From Gordonia humi (GTDB lineage: Bacteria; Actinomycetota; Actinomycetes; Mycobacteriales; Mycobacteriaceae): 64,000 nt of DNA. Shown here piece after piece: positions 19,720 to 28,472 of this stretch; position 1 is the stretch's first letter, and every line of letters begins with the position of its first letter. The position numbers were made by a program, and so were the translations under genes. The stretch lies in the NCBI RefSeq assembly GCF_014197435.1, contig NZ_JACIFP010000001.1, positions 2,046,001 to 2,110,000 of the forward strand, in the 5' to 3' direction. The notes below the pieces were generated by a model that saw only the letters and a list, made by a program, of their open reading frames with translations, was not told the DNA's origin and made no database searches.

Positions 19720-21333
19720 TCAGTCGGCGGCGGCGACGAGGGGCTCCAGCAGAAGGTCCTTGTGCTCCTTCTCGATGTACTGCAGTCGCCACTTGTCGCT
19801 GAAGAGGGCGAGGATCGCGCCGTCGCTGCGGGTGAAGACTTCCACACCGCGCTGCTTGCCGAGTTCGGGAGCGCTCGCGTCGTCGGTGCGGCGGGCCAGC
19901 GAATAGCCGAGCGGCTCGATGATCGTGTCGACGTTGAACTCGGCCTTCATCCGGGCCGTGACCACCTCGAACTGCATGGGGCCGACGGCGGCCAGCACCG
20001 GTGACGCGTCGCCGCGCAGGTCGTTGCGGAGCACCTGGACCACGCCCTCGGCGTCCATCTGGTCGATGGCCTTGCGGAACTGCTTGTACTTGTCGGCGGT
20101 CGTCACCCGCAGCGCCGAGAAGTGCTCGGGTGCGAACGACGGGATCGGCGGATACTGCACCTTCGGATCCAGGTACAGGGTGTCGCCGGGTGCCAATGCC
20201 ATCGCGTTGACCAGACCGACGACGTCGCCCGGGTACGCGGTGTCGACGGTGGCACGGTCGCGGCCGAACACGGCCTGCGCGTACTTCGTCGCGAACGGTT
20301 TACCGGTCTGGGCGTGCGTGACGACCATGCCGCGCTCGAACTCGCCGGACACGATGCGCATGTAGGCGAGGCGGTCGCGGTGCGAGGAGTCCATGCCCGC
20401 CTGCACCTTGAACACGACGGCGCTGAACGGATCGGTCACCTCGCGCGTCTCATCGTCGATGCAGACGCGTCCGCGCGGCGGGGGAGCGAACTCGACGAGG
20501 GCCTCCAGCAGTTGGCGGACGCCGAAGTTGAGCATGGCCGAGGTGAAGATCATCGGCGAGGTCTGACCGGCCAGGAACATCTCCTGGTCGTGATCCTGGC
20601 CGAGTTCGCCTAGCAGTTCGCTCTCCTCGACCGCGGCCTCCCAGGCGTCGCCCTCCGATGCGGCGGCGGCGTCGGCGTCGAGCAGTTCCTCGGGGGCGAT
20701 CTTGGCGCCGCCCGCGGTGCGCGTGAACTTGATGAACCGCCCGGTGCGTCGGTCCAGGAGTCCGCGGTAGTCGCCCGCGATGCCGACCGGAACGTACAGC
20801 GGAGTCGGGATGAGGCCGATGCGCTCGCTGATCTCGTCGATCAGCTCCAGCGGCGTCTGGCCGGGGCGGTCCCACTTGTTGATCACGGTGATCACCGGGA
20901 TCCCGCGATGGCGACAGACCTGGAACAGCTTCAACGTCTGCGGCTCCAGGCCCTTCGCGGCGTCGATCAGCATGACGGCCGCGTCGACGGCGGTCAGCAC
21001 GCGGTAGGTGTCCTCGGAGAAGTCCGAGTGACCGGGCGTGTCGACCAGGTTGATGACGTGCGGCCACTCCTTGTCGTCGTCGGTCGCCTCGCACGCGTAG
21101 TTGAACTGGAGGGCCGTCGAACTGACCGAGATGCCTCGCGCCTTCTCCATCTCCATCCAGTCGGAGACGGTGGATCGTCGCCCGCCCTTGCCGTGCACGG
21201 CGCCCGCTTCGCTGATCATGCGCGCGTGCAGCGCCAACGCCTCGGTCATCGTCGACTTACCCGCGTCCGGGTGGGAGATGATGGCGAACGTACGACGGCG
21301 CTGCACTTCACGGGAGATGACGTCAGAACTCAC
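19720..21333 (-). CDS. prfC: peptide chain release factor 3
   Basis: A 537-residue translational GTPase that recycles RF1/RF2 from the ribosome after termination. G1 is HPDAGKST, G2 lies in the RRSTVSDWMEMEKARGIS segment, G3 is DTPGHSDFSEDTYR, and G4 is NKWDRPG. The DWMEMEKARGISV effector region is specific for RF3. Domains II and III follow, with VGPMQFEVV, typical of RF3. Length equals that of the E. coli protein (529). The start ATG at 21333 is clear of the divergent gene at 21451. Presence of RF3 varies among actinobacteria. Confidence 0.95.
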   Translation of the reverse strand: MSSDVISREVQRRRTFAIISHPDAGKSTMTEALALHARMISEAGAVHGKGGRRSTVSDWMEMEKARGISVSSTALQFNYACEATDDDKEWPHVINLVDTPGHSDFSEDTYRVLTAVDAAVMLIDAAKGLEPQTLKLFQVCRHRGIPVITVINKWDRPGQTPLELIDEISERIGLIPTPLYVPVGIAGDYRGLLDRRTGRFIKFTRTAGGAKIAPEELLDADAAAASEGDAWEAAVEESELLGELGQDHDQEMFLAGQTSPMIFTSAMLNFGVRQLLEALVEFAPPPRGRVCIDDETREVTDPFSAVVFKVQAGMDSSHRDRLAYMRIVSGEFERGMVVTHAQTGKPFATKYAQAVFGRDRATVDTAYPGDVVGLVNAMALAPGDTLYLDPKVQYPPIPSFAPEHFSALRVTTADKYKQFRKAIDQMDAEGVVQVLRNDLRGDASPVLAAVGPMQFEVVTARMKAEFNVDTIIEPLGYSLARRTDDASAPELGKQRGVEVFTRSDGAILALFSDKWRLQYIEKEHKDLLLEPLVAAAD

Positions 21334-21450
21334 CCGTCTACGCTATCGGGCCGCAGGTCGCTGCGGCAAAAGCGAGGCGCGTCGCGCGCTGCGGCCGATG
21401 CCATCGGCGTGTCGTGGAACCGACCCGCGGCGGCGTGCGTCTGACCTTGC

Positions 21451-22320
21451 ATGAAGGACTCGGGGATCTACACGCGGAAGCAACTGCAGGCACGCGACTA
21501 CACCGACGCCGACCTTCGACGGGCGGTCGCCTCCGGTGATCTGATCCGGCTCAGATCCGGGTGGTTCGCGGCTCGCGTCCACGACGCGACGGCGGCCATG
21601 GCCGTCCGCGACGGCGGAGTGCTCGCCTGTGTTTCGGCGTTGACCTTCTACGGGCTCTGGGTGCCTCCCGGCTCCGTCCACGACCTGCACCTGAGACGGA
21701 GTCCCGGCATGTCGGGCAAGACCTGCGCGTGTCGTCCGTTCCACGGGCCGGTTCGAGAGACCGTCGAGGCGGTCGATTCGATTCCTCTGGCCCTGAAGTA
21801 CGGGGCTCGCTGTATGGGCGTCGACGAGTGGATCGCCGTCTGCGATTCGTACCTGAACACGACTCGAACGAGCATCGAGGATCTGATCACGGCGATGGGC
21901 GAGGTCGGGGCGACCGTCTGCGACCTGGCGTACCGGACCGATCCCCGATCGCAGTCGGGCACCGAGTCCATCGTCCGGGTTCGTCTCCGTGCTCTCGGGT
22001 ACGACGTGGTGGTCCAGCCGCGCATTGCTGGAGTCCAGTGGTCGGACCTCCGGGTGGGAACGTTGATCCTCGAGTGCGACTCGGTCCTGCACCACGCGTC
22101 GCGCGAAGACTATGAACGCGACCATCATCGCGATCGTCGGGCCCTGGTCGACGGGTGGCTGACCATGCGCCTCACCTACGACGACATCGTGTACGGGTGG
22201 GCGGAGACGCTGGCGGACATCCGCGCGATCACGCAGGCTCGTCGGAACCGGCCGCGAAGCCGTCGTGATCGTGCGATGGTCCTGAAATCAGTCCGCTCGT
22301 CAGCCGCTTTGGACGAATAG
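21451..22320 (+). CDS. AbiEi-like winged-helix plus Vsr/DUF559-type nuclease-fold protein
   Basis: A 289-residue protein with two parts. The N-terminal ~60 residues (YTRKQLQARDYTDADLRRAVASGDLIRLRSGWF) match the winged-helix domain of AbiEi antitoxins of type IV toxin-antitoxin systems. The C-terminal ~90 residues (SGTESIVRVRLRALGYDVVV ... TLILECDSVLHH ... YERDHHRDRRALVDGW ... RLTYDDIV) follow the layout of very-short-patch/DUF559-type nuclease-fold domains. Their GTESIVR helix, EcD strand and R-D-R helix are common in orphan actinobacterial AbiEi proteins. There is no AbiEii nucleotidyltransferase toxin next to it. Defence or regulatory function is unproven. Confidence 0.65.
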   Translation: MKDSGIYTRKQLQARDYTDADLRRAVASGDLIRLRSGWFAARVHDATAAMAVRDGGVLACVSALTFYGLWVPPGSVHDLHLRRSPGMSGKTCACRPFHGPVRETVEAVDSIPLALKYGARCMGVDEWIAVCDSYLNTTRTSIEDLITAMGEVGATVCDLAYRTDPRSQSGTESIVRVRLRALGYDVVVQPRIAGVQWSDLRVGTLILECDSVLHHASREDYERDHHRDRRALVDGWLTMRLTYDDIVYGWAETLADIRAITQARRNRPRSRRDRAMVLKSVRSSAALDE

Positions 22321-22385
22321 TCCAGACAAGGCGATGAGCCGACGGATTTCAGCAGAACTCGATCACCGGTCCCGATCGGGCCGTG

Positions 22386-23405
22386 CTACTCGAACGGGAT
22401 CGGCGGCATCTTGACGACCTGGGCGGCATAGCTCAGGCCTGCACCGTAGCCGAGGAGCAGAGCGGTGTCACCGGGTTTGGCGGCGCCGGTGGAGAGCATC
22501 TCCTCCATGGCCAGGGGGATCGACGCGGCCGACGTGTTGCCGGTGTGTTCGATGTCGCCGGCGACACGCGTGGTCTCCGGGAACTTGAGGCTCTTCGCGA
22601 GCAGCTCGTTGATCCGCGAGTTGGCCTGGTGCGGAACGAAGACGTCGACCTCGCTCGCGTCCACCTTGGCGACGTCGAGGGCGCGCTGGGCGGCCTTGCC
22701 CATCTCGAATGCGGCCCAGCGGAACACCGCGGTGCCCTGCAGGCGGATGTACGGGCGCGCGGTGTGATCGTCGCCGTCGAGATAGGTGAGCCAGTCGATG
22801 TCCTGGTGGATGGCGTCGAACTGGGTGCCGTCGCTGCCCCACACCACCGGGGCCAGACCCTGCTGCTCGGTCGGTCCGACGACGACGGCGCCCGCGCCGT
22901 CGCCGAAGATGAAACAGTTGCCGCGGTCGGTCATGTCGAGGGTCACCGAGAGCTGCTCGGCTCCGATCACCAGGACGTGGCTGGCGCTGCCACCCCGGAC
23001 CATGTCGGCGGCCAGTGCCATCGCGTAGCCGAAGCCCGCGCAGCCGACCGTCACGTCGAACGCCGGGACACCGTTCGCGCCGAGTTCGGTGGCGATCTTC
23101 ACCGCGCCGGCGGGGGTCTGGAGGAGGTGGGTGTTGGTGGCCAGGATGACCGCGTCGATGTCCGATCCGGACAGGAGCGCGTTCGCGATCGCGGTGCGGC
23201 CCGCATTGACGCCCATTTCGACGACGGTCTCGTCGCGGCGGGCGAAGCGTCGGGACTTGATACCGGTCCGCGTGTAGATCCACTCGTCCGACGAGTCGAT
23301 GTTCTCGCAGATCTCGTCGTTGGTGACGACGCGTTCGGGTCGGTATGCACCGATGCCGAGCATTCCGATGTTCTTGATACCGACGGCTTCGTTCAGTTCC
23401 ACCAT
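22386..23405 (-). CDS. fabH: beta-ketoacyl-[acyl-carrier-protein] synthase III
   Basis: FabH condenses an acyl-CoA with malonyl-ACP. In mycolic-acid bacteria it links the FAS-I and FAS-II systems. The 339-residue protein has the catalytic triad in [19 protein letters not shown] (Cys), [14 protein letters not shown] (His) and [15 protein letters not shown] (Asn). Strong resemblance to the M. tuberculosis FabH is seen in the segments [15 protein letters not shown] and [13 protein letters not shown]. The ATG at 23405 (MVELNEAVG) was chosen over an upstream codon because it fits the family start. It is divergent from a PadR regulator, and a second paralogue lies 2.6 kb away. Confidence 0.93.
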   Translation of the reverse strand: MVELNEAVGIKNIGMLGIGAYRPERVVTNDEICENIDSSDEWIYTRTGIKSRRFARRDETVVEMGVNAGRTAIANALLSGSDIDAVILATNTHLLQTPAGAVKIATELGANGVPAFDVTVGCAGFGYAMALAADMVRGGSASHVLVIGAEQLSVTLDMTDRGNCFIFGDGAGAVVVGPTEQQGLAPVVWGSDGTQFDAIHQDIDWLTYLDGDDHTARPYIRLQGTAVFRWAAFEMGKAAQRALDVAKVDASEVDVFVPHQANSRINELLAKSLKFPETTRVAGDIEHTGNTSAASIPLAMEEMLSTGAAKPGDTALLLGYGAGLSYAAQVVKMPPIPFE

Positions 23406-23493
23406 GGACGATGTCCTCTCCAGTCCTGCGTCTGTACTCCATACGGTCTCATGCACAGCGGCCTACCGGGAAGTACCGGATACCGTAACGGGT

Positions 23494-24129
23494 ATGTCTG
23501 CAGGAACGACGCGGCTGTTACTTCTGGGTGCCGTGAGCCTGTTCGAGCCCGTGAACGGATACCAGATCCGTCGCGAGCTCCTGTCGTGGCGGGTCGACGA
23601 GTGGGCCAGCATCCGCCCGGGCTCGATCTATCACGGGTTGCGCGCACTCGCCGGGCAGGAACTGCTCACCGCGACCACGATCGACGACGACGGCCGCGAC
23701 GTCGTCGTCTACGAGATCACGCCGGAGGGGCGATCGAGGATGGAGACGATGATCGTCGACGCCATCGAGTCGGTGAACGTCTTCGATCGTCGGGCGTTCC
23801 TGGCCGCGTTCAGCCTCCTCCCGACGCTCGCCGAGGAGCAGGCGCGTGCGTCGCTGACCAATCGTCGCGCCGCGCTCGTCGACGGGCTCGCCGAACTGGT
23901 CGCCGGGCAGTCGAACGAGTACGCGCCGCCGCACGCCCGCCGCACCCTCGACTTGTGGACGCGGCTCGCGTGGACCGAACTGACCTGGCTCGACGGTGTC
24001 TTCGCCGAGTGGGAGGGCGGCGACCTCCGCGCGACGTTCCATCATTCCTGGGCGCCTCCCGCCGACGATCCGGGCACCGAGATGATCGCGGAGCGCGAGC
24101 GCTATCTTCGTGCGCTGGGACGGTCGTGA
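23494..24129 (+). CDS. PadR family transcriptional regulator
   Basis: A 211-residue regulator. The winged helix has LLLLGAVSLFEPVNGYQIRR and IRPGSIYHGLRALAGQELL, the classic PadR N-terminal pattern. A charged wing (VVVYEITPEGRSRME) follows, then an alpha-helical C-terminal dimerisation domain. PadR proteins often repress adjacent multidrug exporters. Here an ABC exporter begins 117 bp downstream, with a palindrome in the gap, so it is the likely controller. It is also divergent from fabH, which it could regulate too. ATG 23494 follows a weak ribosome site. Confidence 0.85.
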   Translation: MSAGTTRLLLLGAVSLFEPVNGYQIRRELLSWRVDEWASIRPGSIYHGLRALAGQELLTATTIDDDGRDVVVYEITPEGRSRMETMIVDAIESVNVFDRRAFLAAFSLLPTLAEEQARASLTNRRAALVDGLAELVAGQSNEYAPPHARRTLDLWTRLAWTELTWLDGVFAEWEGGDLRATFHHSWAPPADDPGTEMIAERERYLRALGRS

Positions 24130-24165
24130 CCCCGGCATCGATGTCGGACCCTCGTGATATCTCTG

Positions 24166-24214
24166 TTGACACGTTTGAATGACGACCATCACACTGATCG
24201 TATTCAAATTTGAA
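24166..24214 (+). promoter_or_regulatory. promoter/operator candidate of the ABC exporter
   Basis: A perfect 12-bp palindrome TTCAAATTTGAA (24203-24214) sits 32 bp upstream of the ABC ATPase start. A related half site, GTTTGAAT (24173-24180), lies 22 bp upstream of it. A TTGACA hexamer is at 24166-24171. Such AT-rich inverted repeats stand out in this GC-rich DNA and fit a PadR binding site. Binding is inference. Confidence 0.5.
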
Positions 24215-24246
24215 CACAGCTCATCATTCGAAGGGGGACACCTCGC

Positions 24247-25233
24247 ATGATCCATGCCAGAGGACTCGCCGCGACGTTCACCACGGGTCGCGGCAAACAG
24301 ACCAGGGAGGTCCGTGCCGTCGACGGCGTCGATCTCGACATCGCCGAGGGGGAGGTGGTGGGCTTCCTCGGCCCGAACGGCGCGGGAAAGACCACTACGC
24401 TCCGCATGTTGACCACGCTCCTGCGGCCCACCGCGGGTACGGCGACGGTGAACGGATACGACGTCCTCACCGAGTCGGTTCAGGTGCGCCGCAGCATCGG
24501 TTACGTCTCCCAGGCCGGTTCGACGTTCTCCCAGGCGCTCGCCGGCGACGAGGTCAGCGACCACGGGCAGCTCTACGGGATGTCTCGACGCGATGCGATC
24601 GCCCGTGGCAAGGAACTCTTCGAGCACCTGCAACTCGACGGACTCTGGGACCGGATGCCCAAGAACATGTCCGGCGGACAGAAGCGTCGCCTCGACATCG
24701 TCATGGGACTGGTCCATGATCCGTCCCTGGTGTTCCTCGACGAGCCGACCACCGGCCTCGACCCACAGGCGCGTGCCAACCTGTGGGAGCACATCGCTCG
24801 TCTGCGCACCGACCGTGGCGCGACCGTCTTCCTCACCACGCACTACCTCGACGAGGCGGATGCGTTGAGCGATCGGATCCTGATCATCGACAACGGCCGC
24901 ATCGTCGCCGCCGACACTCCGGAGAACCTGAAGTCGCAGGTGTCCGGCGACCTGATCCGCCTCGAGTTCGACGACCACGCCGACGTGCCGGCCGTTGCGT
25001 CGATCCTGGAGTCGGTCGGCACCGACGTCGAGGTCGACGAGGCGACGGTCAGCGCACGAGTGCGCGGATCGGCGCGCGTGGTCCCCGGCCTGCTGCGCGA
25101 CCTCGAATCGCGCGGTGCGGTTCTGGCCGGCATCGAGATCGTCAAACCCACGCTCGACGACGTGTTCCTGACCCTGACCGGCAGATCGTTGCGCGACGAC
25201 ACGCCGACCGAGACCGAGAAGGAGGCCGTGTGA
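24247..25233 (+). CDS. ABC exporter ATP-binding protein (DrrA-like)
   Basis: A 328-residue ABC ATPase. Walker A is GPNGAGKTTTLRML, the signature is MSGGQKRRLDI, Walker B is LVFLDEPTTGLD, and the switch is TTHYLDEADALSDR. The C-terminal ~90 residues form the extra domain found in DrrA/CcmA-type drug exporters. It pairs with the permease that starts at the last base of its stop codon. It probably exports a lipid-like or antibiotic-like compound. The upstream PadR gene and palindrome point to inducible expression. Confidence 0.92.
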   Translation: MIHARGLAATFTTGRGKQTREVRAVDGVDLDIAEGEVVGFLGPNGAGKTTTLRMLTTLLRPTAGTATVNGYDVLTESVQVRRSIGYVSQAGSTFSQALAGDEVSDHGQLYGMSRRDAIARGKELFEHLQLDGLWDRMPKNMSGGQKRRLDIVMGLVHDPSLVFLDEPTTGLDPQARANLWEHIARLRTDRGATVFLTTHYLDEADALSDRILIIDNGRIVAADTPENLKSQVSGDLIRLEFDDHADVPAVASILESVGTDVEVDEATVSARVRGSARVVPGLLRDLESRGAVLAGIEIVKPTLDDVFLTLTGRSLRDDTPTETEKEAV

Positions 25234-25994
25234 TGGCATTCGCCACCGAGTCGTACGTCGTGTTCCGCCGACAGCTGCGGATGAACCTGCGCAACCCGGC
25301 CTGGGTGCTGATCGGCATCATGCAACCGGTCATGTACCTGCTGCTGTTCGGTCCGTTGCTCAAACCGTTGGTCAGTCAGTTCCCCGGGGCGGGCGACAAC
25401 GCCTACACCTTCTTCGTGCCGGGACTACTCGTCCAGCTCGGCATCTTCGGCGCGATGTTCGCCGGCTTCAGCCTGATCGGCGAGTGGCGTGAGGGCGTCA
25501 TCGAGGCCGAGCGCGTGACTCCGGCCAGCCGTACCGCGCTGCTGTTCGGCCGTATCCTGCGCGACCTGCTGCAACTGCTGGTGCAGGCGCTCATCCTGAT
25601 CGGACTCGGCTATGCGATGGGCATGCGCGGCGGACTCGGCGGTGTGCTCGTCGGACTGATCATCACGCTCCTGGTCGGTGGAGCGTGCGCGGCGGCTTCG
25701 AACGCGTTGGCGCTCACCACCAAGAGCGAAGACGTGATGGCGCCGGTCATCAACATGGTGATGATGCCGATTCTGCTGCTCTCGGGCATCTTGCTGCCGA
25801 TGACCATCGGGCCGCAGTGGCTCCAGCGGATCAGCGACTTCATCCCGTTCCGGTGGATCACCGACGCCGTCCGCAGTTCGTTCCTCGGCGATGTGGTGAA
25901 TTCGCAGGTCGGCTGGGGCCTGCTGGCCGCTGTCGTCCTCGGCGCCCTCGGAACATGGTGGGGCACCGCGGTGTTTCGCAAGGAGAACGCGTAG
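25233..25994 (+). CDS. ABC exporter permease (ABC-2/DrrB type)
   Basis: A 253-residue ABC-2 type permease with six hydrophobic segments. The N-terminal RRQLRMNLRNPAWVLIGIMQPVMYLLLF is the usual DrrB start. The ABC-2 signature region is the middle/late part (MMPILLLSGILLPMTIGPQWLQRISDFIPF). The ATG at 25233 overlaps the ATPase stop (TGATG), so the two subunits are coupled. It should form the membrane part of the exporter. Substrate unknown. Confidence 0.9.
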   Translation: MAFATESYVVFRRQLRMNLRNPAWVLIGIMQPVMYLLLFGPLLKPLVSQFPGAGDNAYTFFVPGLLVQLGIFGAMFAGFSLIGEWREGVIEAERVTPASRTALLFGRILRDLLQLLVQALILIGLGYAMGMRGGLGGVLVGLIITLLVGGACAAASNALALTTKSEDVMAPVINMVMMPILLLSGILLPMTIGPQWLQRISDFIPFRWITDAVRSSFLGDVVNSQVGWGLLAAVVLGALGTWWGTAVFRKENA

Positions 25995-26018
25995 GGGCGG
26001 TGATCAGGCGATGTTCCG

Positions 26019-27131
26019 CTACGCCAGCCGCAGATGCGTGGCGAGCGGGCCGACGGGTTGGTCGGCGAGTCCGTCGAAGCTTGTGATCGTCGGGGCGGGG
26101 GGCAGCGTGACGACGCCGCCCGCATAGCTCAGTCCCGCACCGAATCCGAGGAGCAGAGCGGTCTGCCCGCCCTGAGCCTTGCCGGTCGCCAGCATCTCCT
26201 CGATGGCGAGCGGGATCGACGCCGCCGAGGTGTTGGCGGTGTTCTCGATGTCGTTGGCCATCGGCAGTTCGTCGGCGAAGCCCAGGTTCTTCTTCATCAG
26301 GTCGTTGATGCGGGCATTGGCCTGATGCGGAACGAACACCTCGATGTCCTCGATGCTCGCGCCGGAGATCGCCAGCATGTTGCCCAGCGCCTTCGGCAGG
26401 GTGATCGCGGCCCAGCGGAACACGGCCGGACCGGCCATGCTGATCACCATCCGGCCCACCGGATCGGTCTCGGGGTCCTTGCCCTGGTACTCGACGGCGC
26501 GTGCCATGTACGAGACGGTGTCGAAGTTCTGGATGATCGCGTCGGCATTCTGACCGTCGCTGCCCGAGACCATCGGCGACATCCCGTTGGTCTCGCTCGG
26601 TCCGACGACCACCGCACCCGCACCGTCGCCGAAGATGAACCCCGTGGACCGGTCGGTCACATCGAGTCCCACCGACATCGTCTCGACGCCGATCACCACG
26701 ACGTACGTGGCGCTGCCCGCGCGGATCGCGTCGGCGGCCACCCCGAGCGCATAGCCGAAGCCGCCGCAACCGGCGGACACGTCGAACGCCGAGACGCCGT
26801 TGAGACCGATGTCGTCGGCCACGAGCGGAGCGCCGTGCGGAACGTTGTACGGCCAGCTGCTGGTGGCCAGGATGACCATGTCGACCTTCTCCCGGTCGAC
26901 GCCGGAGTTGTTGATCGCACGGTCGGCCGCGGCCGCAGACATGCTGCGGATCGACTCGTCGCCGCTGATCCAGCGGCGCGCGCGGATGCCGCTGCGCTCG
27001 TGAATCCACTGGTCCGACGAGTCCAGGACGGTGCAGAGTTCATCATTGGTCACCAGGCGTGCAGGTCGATACGCGCCGATGCCCAGCATCGCCACGTTCT
27101 GATGTCCCGACGGAGTCGCCAGTGTCGCCAA
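26019..27131 (-). CDS. beta-ketoacyl-ACP synthase III paralogue (FabH-like)
   Basis: A second FabH-fold protein of 370 residues. It has a complete catalytic triad: Cys in SAGCGGFGYALGVAADA, His in FVPHQANARINDLM, and Asn in [15 protein letters not shown]. Compared with the fabH at 22386 it has a longer middle loop (VEYQGKDPETDPVGRM) and about 25 extra C-terminal residues (TITSFDGLADQPVGPL...). The His motif is conserved. It may be a specialised starter enzyme for an unusual fatty acid or a small secondary metabolite. It converges with the ABC exporter (25-bp gap), suggesting a linked role, though this is inference. Confidence 0.85.
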   Translation of the reverse strand: MATLATPSGHQNVAMLGIGAYRPARLVTNDELCTVLDSSDQWIHERSGIRARRWISGDESIRSMSAAAADRAINNSGVDREKVDMVILATSSWPYNVPHGAPLVADDIGLNGVSAFDVSAGCGGFGYALGVAADAIRAGSATYVVVIGVETMSVGLDVTDRSTGFIFGDGAGAVVVGPSETNGMSPMVSGSDGQNADAIIQNFDTVSYMARAVEYQGKDPETDPVGRMVISMAGPAVFRWAAITLPKALGNMLAISGASIEDIEVFVPHQANARINDLMKKNLGFADELPMANDIENTANTSAASIPLAIEEMLATGKAQGGQTALLLGFGAGLSYAGGVVTLPPAPTITSFDGLADQPVGPLATHLRLA

Positions 27132-27188
27132 GTCGCTGTCCTTCGCTGTCTTCCCGCCACCACACTCCGGGCGGGGTCTGGACGGATT

Positions 27189-28472
27189 CTACGTCTGCCG
27201 TTCTCGTCGGGTCGGGCCAGGCATGTCGTGGCGGGGTTCGCGGGCCCGCAGCGTGATCAGTCCGCCGGCCGCCGAGAGCGCGAACGACGCCACGAACATC
27301 AGCCAGAACCCGCCGACGGCTGCGACGAGGCCGGCGCCGATCATCGGCCCGAGGAGTTGACCGAGGGCCGCCGCGACGTTGACGATTCCCAGATCGCGAC
27401 CGTGGTCGCGTTCGCGGGGCAGGACGTCGGTGGCGAACGCCAACCCGGCGGTGGAGAACGCGCCGTAGCCGACACCCATCACCGCGGCCGCGATCATCGC
27501 CGCCACGAACGTCGGGTCGACGAGGACCACCAGTCCCGACAGCGACTGGAACAGTGCTGCGAGCACAGTCAATCTGCGACGGTGCCCGTACCTGTCGGCG
27601 ATCGTGCCGGACACGATCGAGGCGATGACGACGAAGATCGTGTACACGACCACCAGGATCAGCAGGTTGTCCTCGGCATCGGTGTCGGACTGGCCGAGAC
27701 CGTACATGAGGAAGAACAGAAGCAGCGACGTGATCAGCGCGTTGCCGATGTTGGCCACGAGACGGCCGGTGAGCATCCAGGCGAAGTCGCTGTCGCGCAA
27801 CGACGCCCACACGCGGGTGGGATCGGCGGGCCGCACGTCGGCGGCGGGCGCCGCCGGATCCGGCAGTCCGAACGCCGCCCAGGTGCCGACGGCGCCGATC
27901 AGCACCGCGAGAAGCAGATAACCCGGAAGCACGCCGAGCCCGAGCATCACGACGGTGCCGACACCGAGGACGATGCCCAACGCCTGCGACGAACCGACGG
28001 CGGCAGAGGCGGCGCCGCGTCGTTCGAGGGGGAGTTGGTCGGCGATCAGCGCGGTGAACGCCGCCGATGCGACGGCCACGCCGACACTGACCCCGATCCA
28101 GGCCAGCGCGACGAGCGCGGGCCTGTGCGCGAAGCCGGTCAGGACCAGTGAGACCGCGGTGAGCCAGGTGCCGGCGAGCGCCCAGATGCGACGTCGACCG
28201 CCGAACGCCGCGGGCATGCGCGTGCCGTCGGTGCGGTCTGAGAACGCGCCCGACGCCGGTCCCGCTATCACGCCGGCCAGGCCGCCGATCCCGAGGATCA
28301 CACCGGACACCACGACGCCGCGGATCCACTCGTCCCCGCCGTCGGAGAGCTGATCGTCCAACTGGAGTGGAAGGAGCAGCTGCAACGGGGTCAGCTGGAC
28401 CATCCAGATGACGAGCCAGACCAGCGTGAACAGGGACAGCCAGCGGCGGCCGCCCGGCGTCAGGCCCGTCAC
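27189..28472 (-). CDS. MFS transporter (sugar-type) linked to a beta-glucosidase
   Basis: A 427-residue major facilitator protein with 12 hydrophobic segments. The cytoplasmic loop after the second helix has the ASGAFSDRTDGTRM and GGRRRIWALAG motifs, which recall sucrose/GPH-like symporters. The GTG at 28472 gives MTGLTPGGRRWLSLFTLVW and overlaps the beta-glucosidase stop by 4 bp. An upstream frame is low-complexity and was dropped. It most likely brings in the beta-glucoside hydrolysed by the partner enzyme. The exact sugar is unknown. Confidence 0.82.
   Translation of the reverse strand: MTGLTPGGRRWLSLFTLVWLVIWMVQLTPLQLLLPLQLDDQLSDGGDEWIRGVVVSGVILGIGGLAGVIAGPASGAFSDRTDGTRMPAAFGGRRRIWALAGTWLTAVSLVLTGFAHRPALVALAWIGVSVGVAVASAAFTALIADQLPLERRGAASAAVGSSQALGIVLGVGTVVMLGLGVLPGYLLLAVLIGAVGTWAAFGLPDPAAPAADVRPADPTRVWASLRDSDFAWMLTGRLVANIGNALITSLLLFFLMYGLGQSDTDAEDNLLILVVVYTIFVVIASIVSGTIADRYGHRRRLTVLAALFQSLSGLVVLVDPTFVAAMIAAAVMGVGYGAFSTAGLAFATDVLPRERDHGRDLGIVNVAAALGQLLGPMIGAGLVAAVGGFWLMFVASFALSAAGGLITLRAREPRHDMPGPTRRERQT

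Noticed and set aside
17594..19792. A 732-codon minus-strand open frame through the HIBCH-like and lipoprotein genes
   Set aside because: Only the first ~90 codons counted from its stop (17594) encode a plausible protein (the swivel domain). The rest is antisense of a clear crotonase gene with low-complexity Arg/Pro/Gln sequence.
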